54,534 nt of DNA, taken from positions 2,869 to 57,402 of the forward strand of contig NW_007360643.1 of the NCBI RefSeq assembly GCF_000192795.1, given 5' to 3'. The first letter of the stretch is position 1, and each line of letters opens with the position of its first letter. The notes below the pieces were generated by a model. The model had not been told where the DNA came from. It did not search any database and saw only the letters and a program-made list of their open reading frames with translations. This DNA is from Vavraia culicis subsp. floridensis. Its lineage: Eukaryota > Microsporidia > Pleistophoridae. Positions 48,483-54,534 of this stretch are shown one piece after another. The position numbers and the translations under genes are program-made.

Positions 48483-49162
48483 GTTATGGGCGGATGCTTT
48501 TCGCTTTTTAATTCAATTTTTTGAATTGTGGTGGAGTGTTTCAGATAGGTGACCAATAAATCAGAAGATACCGATATACAGCATTTTTACAGTATACCGG
48601 AGTACACTGCCCCCTCATGGTATGTTACGAGCCCAAACTACCGATATACAGCATTTTAACAGTATACCGGAGTACATTGCCCCCTCATGGTATGTTACGA
48701 GCCCAAATTACCGATATCTACGCTCCTTCACAAAACTGCACTCTGGCCGTTTCAGCGCTTGTTTATTTCGGCAATTTGTTAAAGAGAAATTCGTTTGACC
48801 ACAATTAAAGTTAAAACAGCAGAGGGCACACCTTCATTCCGGGAGGCTGCCTTTTAATCAGAACTGAGCACGTGTCAAAAAAATAATTTATTATTTTGAT
48901 GAGACGTGCAAAATGCTAATCATCCCATAAGAACGCACAAAAGGTGCATGAAACAGTTGTTGTGTTGGAGAACACTTCAGCCACAACATGTCTGTTTGGT
49001 CTTTCGCCATTGTATTGCATACTCAGGTACCGCTAGCAGCAAATGGGGAGCTTAATTAGAGTTTGCACACAAAAAGGAATGCTCAAACCTTATGTTTGCA
49101 TAAACACACCTATAAATGGAAGAACACAAAAAATCGCATAAATATGATTATCACACACAAAT
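48483..49162. other. Spacer with a 70-bp tandem duplication
   Basis: Between RING (5' side) and the 3' end of RPB2. The duplication is at 48571-48710. A 63-codon plus-strand frame starts in it (ATG 48617 after CCCCC) but reads through the repeat and is doubtful. Confidence 0.5.
48571..48715. repeat. 70-bp tandem repeat, 2.1 copies, each with a C-run and ATG
   Basis: CCGATATACAGCATTTT begins copies at 48571 and 48641, with a truncated third at 48711. Each full copy contains GCCCCCTCATGG, a C5-run 2 bases before an ATG (48617 and 48687) on the plus strand. Copies differ at only a few bases, so the duplication is recent or under gene conversion. Confidence 0.95.
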
Positions 49163-52100
49163 TTAAATATCATCACACAAGCGCAGCCTTGGTGCGATAT
49201 TCATGCCCATCAATTCCTGCAGCAACAGCTTGAACGCGTAGGGCATTTCCACGATGGCAAGCTTTGTCTTATTACCGCAGCCCTTGCAACCGTCCTCCAG
49301 ACAGAACAGTCCGCATTGCTCGCACACGATAAGCGAAAAGAAGTCGCTCACCTCGAACAGCCTCTCCCTGAGGAACAGACTGGTGCCATGCGATATTATG
49401 CAATCACGCTCCATCTCGCCGAATCGCAGGCCACCGTCGCGCGATCGACCCTCAGCAGGTTGTCTGGTAAGTACCTGCAGGGGCCCGTGCGCACGTGCAT
49501 GCACCTTGTCCTGCACCATGTGCTTGAGTCGCTGGTAGTAGGTCGGACCTATGAAGATCTGAGCGTCCAGCTTGCGACCCGTCATCCCATTGTACATCGT
49601 TTCGAGACCACGATGCTCGTAACCAAAGTCCTTGAGCTGCTCGCTGATTGCCTCAACCGTCACATCGGAGAATGGTGTTCCATCGCCCTCCTCACCTGCG
49701 AGCGCGCTCACTTTCCCAAGCAAACACTCAATCAAGTGACCGATCGTCATTCGGCTCGGGATGCAGTGCGGGTTTATGATTATATCAGGAATTATTCCCT
49801 CGCTGGTGAACGGCATGTCCTCGGCACGCAGCGTGATCCCAATGGTTCCTTTCTGTCCATGGCGACTTGCAAATTTATCGCCCATCTCGGGCACTCTGCA
49901 ACTGCGTATCTTCACCTTCGTGAACTTGTAGCCCTCCCTGTTCGTTACAATTACGCTATCCACTACGCCCTCCTCTGTAGGCCTCATAGCAGTACTTGCA
50001 TCTTTCCATGATACATTCGTCGCGTTGCTCTCCGTGTTGATCTTCCCGTCCTTGTTGTCGATCAGCGCTCCGCCATCCGCACCTGTACGCTCAATGACCG
50101 GCAAAATTTTACCTATCAGAACATCCTCCCCGGTTACCCTCGCACCGGGATTAACGATGCCATCTTCGTCCAACTTGTCATAGTTCAGGTTCTTCATGCG
50201 TAATACCTCGCCTCGACGTGGCTTGGCAAACACTTCTACACAGCCTGGACCATTCATCGTTTCCTGATCCGTGTACGTCCTGTACAAGAACGATCTAAAC
50301 AGACCGCGGTCTATCGCACTCTGATTCATTATTACGCTGTCCTCTTGGTTGTAGCCCGTGTAACATGCAATTGCTACGATCGCGTTTTGACCGGCAGGCA
50401 GTTCACGGAAACGCAGGTACTCCATCGCACGCGTAGTCACGAGCGGTTTCTGCGGGTAGAACAAGATGTTAGACAGACTGTCCATCCGGAGTAAGAAATT
50501 GGTTGCGTATACACCCATCGCCTGTTTGCTCATTGCACTTTGGTACGTGTTTCTCGGGCTCTGGTTGTGATCAGGAAACGGTATCATCGAGGCACATATG
50601 CCAAGTATCATAGACGGATGTATCTCGCAGTGCGTGTAGTTCGTTATCAGGTCATGCAGATCGTCTCCAGGAGTCGCAGGCGCTATGTGTTTGCCCATGT
50701 TTCTGGAAGCATGTCCCTTGGATCTTTCCACGCTTTCACCCCTTTCTCCGCGCAACTCTGCATTAACACGATCCGTGACCATCTGTTGTTTGTACAGCTC
50801 GTCGGGCGACATGCATATCATCGCTTGGTCCTCCTCTTCCACGTCCAAGTACTCAACTATGCCGTTGTTCACCAGGTCCTCCCAGATCATCTTACCTTCC
50901 CTCAGCATATTCGCATGCTCAGCTGTAAATAGAATACGATTGTTTTCCACGACGAAGCATGGCCTGCACGGCCTACCTGCATCGCACAGAATGCGTATTT
51001 CCTTATCGCGCAGCGACTGCACGATGCTCACGTCTTTGTGAATACGGGCCTGACGCTTCATACGTTTTAGCACGGTGTACAAAAACTCGCGCTCGGTCGT
51101 GATACCTAGCCACGTGCCATTTACAAACACCTTAGTTGCCTTGTTCACCTCTGATGCCGCCACCTCCTCGAGACTCTTCAGCCCAAATTCCTCGAGCAGT
51201 TCTACAACACCCTCGATCGGATGGTTCACAGAGATGTATGCAAGTAGCGAAAGGTTTTTCACAAGACCACATGCCTGTCCTTCTGGAGTCTCTGCGGGAC
51301 ATACCATGCCCCAATGTGTGTTGTGCAACTGCCTGGGCTTTGCCAGCTTTCCCTCGCGGCCCATCGGCGAGTTAACACGCCGAAGATGGCTCAGCGTGCT
51401 TATGAAATTGTAGCGGTTGAGCACCTGTGCAACTCCCGCCTTGGTTTGCATCGCCCGTGCTTGCTCACCCCAGTTGCCTGTTGCGAGCGAGTATCGGAAG
51501 CCTTGTGTGATTATGCTCGTCTTTAGACCCAGCGCAATGTTAAAATCTCGCTTGTTTTCTATGCACTTCTGCATATGCTTGATCGTCTCCTGGCAGAGCT
51601 TCCTGAACAACACTTTGAAGAGCTGTGCGAGGAGTGGACCGGCCAGGTCCATTCGTTTCTTTCCATAGTGGTCGCGGTCATCGGGCGTGACTCTTTTCAT
51701 CGCGCAGTTGAGTAAGCGTTGAATCATGTATCCGAAGAAAAATGCCTTCCTTGTCTCACAGAACTGCTTGTCTCCGATGTGCGGAAGAAATTCCCTGGTC
51801 AGGATGTCCTTGGCAAATTGTATTCGTTTCTCCCGCGGACTGCCAGCCGGCGCACTCCTTTTGCCGATGTAATCGAGCGCCACGTTTTGATCCTGTATCA
51901 CAAAGGCCTCCTCGATCGATGGCCGTATTACCTGCAGCATCTCCTTGTCGTTCGGATCGTAGATCAAGTGCTCCATTATTTCCTTATCCGATACAAAACC
52001 AAGCGCACGATAGATCACAATAACAGGAATGTCTTGCCGGACACCTGGTAGTGTTGCCCGCAGCAAAAATTCAGTCTCTGTCTTCTTCACCAGCTTTACA

Positions 52101-52747
52101 ATCAGCGCGGATGGTGTTTTAGATCCCTTCTGCGGCGCTGACCGTATCTCAGCGTAATGCGTGTATGTGGATACGCTCTTCTCAAATACATGCACAACAT
52201 TTGTTGCCATTCTCTCTTGCGCAATCAGCACCTTCTCTGATCCGTTAATTATGAAATAACCGCCCTGATCATACGGGCACTCACCGAGTTCAGTCAGGTT
52301 CTTGTCCGACAAACCGTGTAGTATGCAGCACGACGACCGAAGCATAACAGGGACAAGACCGATAGGCACCTGCCGATAAAAATGATCGTCACTCTCCTCG
52401 TTCTCCGCAACGCTTTTGGTGACATCAACGTACAACGGACAGGCATACGTCAAATCTCGTAGCCTTGCTTCACAGGGGAAGAGCGTGTTGGTCTTACCGT
52501 CCTGTTCTGTTATAACAGGCGGCTTAGAAATGTAGATCTGCCCAAATTTGAGTATTATCTTCTGCACACTTTCTTTGCCGGCCGATGGTATGCTCTGCAC
52601 AATCAGCGTATTGTTCTCGTCGATGATTTCCTGCATGGTCGTTTCTATAAACTCGTCAAAACTGTCCAGTTGCTGACGGACCAGACCGTATTGATCAAAG
52701 TGTGATGAGATTGCTGTCCAGCAGTCTTCCTCTGTTATCTCTGACAT
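49163..52747 (-). CDS. RPB2: RNA polymerase II second-largest subunit RPB2
   Basis: Forms half of the Pol II cleft and active site. 1194 residues, close to yeast Rpb2 (1224). Visible landmarks: fork/lobe N-I-I/F-I-S-T-L-S-H-L-R-R; P-A-E-T-P-E-G-Q-A-C-G-L-V-K-N-L-S (about 485); I-H-P-S-M-I-L-G-I-C-A-S and D-H-N-Q-S-P-R-N-T-Y-Q-S-A-M (about 720-745); G-Y-N-Q-E-D-S-V-I-M-N (about 800); and G-D-K-F-A-S-R-H-G-Q-K-G (about 950). A C-terminal zinc site has C-E-Q-C-G-L-F-C. The P-F-P-D-H-N-Q-S-P-R-N and A-R-A-H-G/G-P-L-Q forms identify RPB2 rather than the Pol I or III paralogues. The ATG at 52747 touches CCCC (52748-52751). Confidence 0.98.
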   Translation of the reverse strand: MSEITEEDCWTAISSHFDQYGLVRQQLDSFDEFIETTMQEIIDENNTLIVQSIPSAGKESVQKIILKFGQIYISKPPVITEQDGKTNTLFPCEARLRDLTYACPLYVDVTKSVAENEESDDHFYRQVPIGLVPVMLRSSCCILHGLSDKNLTELGECPYDQGGYFIINGSEKVLIAQERMATNVVHVFEKSVSTYTHYAEIRSAPQKGSKTPSALIVKLVKKTETEFLLRATLPGVRQDIPVIVIYRALGFVSDKEIMEHLIYDPNDKEMLQVIRPSIEEAFVIQDQNVALDYIGKRSAPAGSPREKRIQFAKDILTREFLPHIGDKQFCETRKAFFFGYMIQRLLNCAMKRVTPDDRDHYGKKRMDLAGPLLAQLFKVLFRKLCQETIKHMQKCIENKRDFNIALGLKTSIITQGFRYSLATGNWGEQARAMQTKAGVAQVLNRYNFISTLSHLRRVNSPMGREGKLAKPRQLHNTHWGMVCPAETPEGQACGLVKNLSLLAYISVNHPIEGVVELLEEFGLKSLEEVAASEVNKATKVFVNGTWLGITTEREFLYTVLKRMKRQARIHKDVSIVQSLRDKEIRILCDAGRPCRPCFVVENNRILFTAEHANMLREGKMIWEDLVNNGIVEYLDVEEEDQAMICMSPDELYKQQMVTDRVNAELRGERGESVERSKGHASRNMGKHIAPATPGDDLHDLITNYTHCEIHPSMILGICASMIPFPDHNQSPRNTYQSAMSKQAMGVYATNFLLRMDSLSNILFYPQKPLVTTRAMEYLRFRELPAGQNAIVAIACYTGYNQEDSVIMNQSAIDRGLFRSFLYRTYTDQETMNGPGCVEVFAKPRRGEVLRMKNLNYDKLDEDGIVNPGARVTGEDVLIGKILPVIERTGADGGALIDNKDGKINTESNATNVSWKDASTAMRPTEEGVVDSVIVTNREGYKFTKVKIRSCRVPEMGDKFASRHGQKGTIGITLRAEDMPFTSEGIIPDIIINPHCIPSRMTIGHLIECLLGKVSALAGEEGDGTPFSDVTVEAISEQLKDFGYEHRGLETMYNGMTGRKLDAQIFIGPTYYQRLKHMVQDKVHARAHGPLQVLTRQPAEGRSRDGGLRFGEMERDCIISHGTSLFLRERLFEVSDFFSLIVCEQCGLFCLEDGCKGCGNKTKLAIVEMPYAFKLLLQELMGMNIAPRLRLCDDI

Positions 52748-54179
52748 GGGGTAGCAAAAAGTATTTTGTTGTTAAGCTGCTCTGATAAATCAAAGGAAGT
52801 GGCATGCAGAGCAATATGCGTGTGAATTTAGAGAATATCTACGTTGAATCATTCTATCAGCATACTGACATTGAATGAAGGGTGTTTATTGATCAAGCGT
52901 TGTATTCTGTCTTTTTTTGATTCATCACGGTATCTTGCGTGTTCGATCAGTGAGTATTTCGTTGTATGCGTTGCAAAAGAGCCGAAATAGCACGTAATTT
53001 TGTATTCCATGGTATAAAACCATGATTGAGCGAAAAATTGTTATTCTAAATTGAAGCTTGGTTGGATGGTGATATGAGGATGATAGTTCAGCAGAAATAA
53101 TGGTTGTTTCTTTATAGAGTTATTCAAGCATGATCTGGATTTATGGCACATAGGCATTTACATCGCTGTATACTAGGGATAACCTTATCGCAGTATTTAC
53201 AGTGTAGATTGATTTACTGCACCTCTAGTGTCAAAGTTAGGAACCTTGGTCCGAAAGCTTACCGCGCAGTTCATTTGTGAATTATGAACGCGCTAAATCA
53301 ATGGCAGTAACGACTTAGCATATCTAACACCATTAGCACACACCTTTTTGGCTGGAGAGTACGATTAGTGATAGATTCAACGCAGATGTGTGAAACGATT
53401 TATGTGTAAGAGACAGTTGCATGGGGCATATAATTCACAAAAGAGAGAATGAGTTTGATATTTAGTTCATATATGGTCAAATTGAGGGCAGCGGTCGGCA
53501 GTAAGCTAATCAAAACGAAACATTTCACTAACCGGACGATAAACAATGTACTGTTTTAGCCGATACTTGTATTGCAGTAACCAGCAGCTACATATAATTA
53601 TGTAGTTTCTGTCACTGAGATACACTTCATGAGTTAATATCTCGTTTTTGATTCGGAGACCGAAATTTATTTGACAGTTAGTTGAGATTTTTATATTTTT
53701 ATTATATGATGGCATTTCAATGCTCAGTTCTGTTCTGTTTCACTTTATTTGTTGAATAAATAATAAATTTTCCTCTGATTGACAAAACTCTGAGATTTTC
53801 GTGCACATACCGAAATATTTCATCGAATTACTTTTTGGTCAAAATGATAAGAAGAGTTTTCTCAAATTTGAGACATTAATCTCAAACAATATTTATGTGC
53901 TATTTGTGATGTTTTGGTTAGTTAGTTCCAACGGATGAAAAAGTAGTGCGTCTTAACGTATTTGAACCGTACATTCGAGATAAGTGAATATCTACGTTTC
54001 GATATGCAGGAAGATTCTATAGTACTAGAGCGAGATGGTGCTGTTAAAACAAATGGAGCAGGTTTTTAAATACATAATAAAGCGCGTACAATCATTTTTT
54101 ATCAAATTTTTGAAGAGATAGGTTCTGTTCTACGTTTACAAATTTCTTTTTTAAGTAATAATTAATTCATCTGAGGGTA
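52748..54179. other. Spacer, no gene seen
   Basis: 1.4 kb, increasingly AT-rich to the right. A 29-codon frame after CCCC-ATG near 53430 (minus strand) is too short to support. No repeat recognised. Confidence 0.55.
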
Positions 54180-54534
54180 ATGATCGCATTTCATCGCATC
54201 ATGTTATTAGTTTTACACTTTGTACTATTGCTACCCGCTTTGTTGAGCACAGATTCAGGAACGAAAAATGATGAAATTGGCAACAGCCTGGAAGAAGCAG
54301 TAATCAAGCAAGCTAATGACTGCGATACGTCGTACTTTTATTGTAACCCGGATGAAATAAGTTTTAATATCGTATTGCATAATAGGAAAGATGAAGAAGA
54401 GGGCACTAGTGTAAAGAATGAGGTCGTTAGCATGCACGATGTGATTACTAATGCATTTAACAAAGATAAAAGCGTAGATGTTGATAGAAACAAAAAGCGG
54501 AAAGAAAGGTGGTCCACTATTAATAATTTGGTTG
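54180..54534 (+). CDS. Secreted protein, unknown, cut by the window end
   Basis: From an ATG at 54180 the frame stays open for 118 codons to the edge. The N-terminus is a textbook signal peptide: M-I-A-F-H-R-I-M-L-L-V-L-H-F-V-L-L-L-P-A-L-L-S, likely cut before T-D-S-G. The mature part is acidic then Lys/Asp-rich, with Cys at residues 55 and 62 in the first third and no family likeness. GGG at 54175-54177 lies 2 bases upstream of the ATG. Base composition and signal peptide resemble the secreted gene at 34691. An alternative start is the ATG at 54201. Confidence 0.7.
   Translation, partial: MIAFHRIMLLVLHFVLLLPALLSTDSGTKNDEIGNSLEEAVIKQANDCDTSYFYCNPDEISFNIVLHNRKDEEEGTSVKNEVVSMHDVITNAFNKDKSVDVDRNKKRKERWSTINNLV

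Noticed and set aside
49316..50011. 231-codon plus-strand frame opposite RPB2
   Set aside because: Antisense shadow. RPB2 is conserved across it.

Overview
This is nuclear DNA of a compact eukaryotic parasite, almost certainly a microsporidian. It carries a polar tube protein 3 (PTP3), which only microsporidia have. Its EF-2, Hsp104, RPB2 and AspRS are typically eukaryotic and show no introns. Nearly every housekeeping gene has a run of C just before its ATG, a known microsporidian promoter/initiator signature. Moderate GC, intergenic spacers of 0.4-1.8 kb and about 0.4 genes per kb suggest a Pleistophoridae-like lineage (Vavraia/Trachipleistophora type); that placement is inference.

Layout. 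1-5.7 kb: possible 3' part of a Tim17/22-like gene cut by the left edge, then elongation factor 2 (minus), then a spacer with 19-bp, 20-bp and 30-bp tandem repeats. 5.7-11.3 kb: the 1864-residue PTP3 gene. 12-19.2 kb: a small tail-anchored protein, diphthine synthase DPH5 (minus), Hsp104/ClpB and cytosolic aspartyl-tRNA synthetase. 20.4-26.9 kb: an Rpb4/RPC9-like subunit (minus), a multi-pass membrane protein, the TRAPP subunit Trs23 and an Exo1-type nuclease. 27-33.8 kb: a 1143-residue acidic protein with a TPP1-like OB fold (minus), a coilin-like small protein (minus), FIP1 (minus) and RPB9. 34-37.5 kb: an AT-rich secreted protein flanked by two relic-like small ORFs, and a Mn/Fe superoxide dismutase (minus). 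38.4-43.1 kb: SPB1 broken by a frameshift at an A7 run, elongin C, and an ataxin-2/Pbp1 homologue (minus). 44.9-52.7 kb, all minus: RPB11-like subunit, ribosomal protein eL15, an RNF126-like RING E3 ligase and RPB2. A secreted protein gene runs off the right edge.

Functional themes. Transcription and mRNA processing: RPB2, RPB9, RPB11-like, Rpb4/RPC9-like, FIP1, elongin C. Translation: EF-2 together with DPH5, which acts in making its diphthamide; AspRS; eL15; SPB1. Proteostasis and trafficking: Hsp104, RING E3, Trs23. Genome maintenance: Exo1, TPP1-like. Host contact and invasion: PTP3 and two signal-peptide proteins. I saw no tRNA, rRNA, transposon or CRISPR array. Start codons were chosen at the ATG next to the C-run; longer frames beginning at TTG or other non-ATG codons were trimmed.
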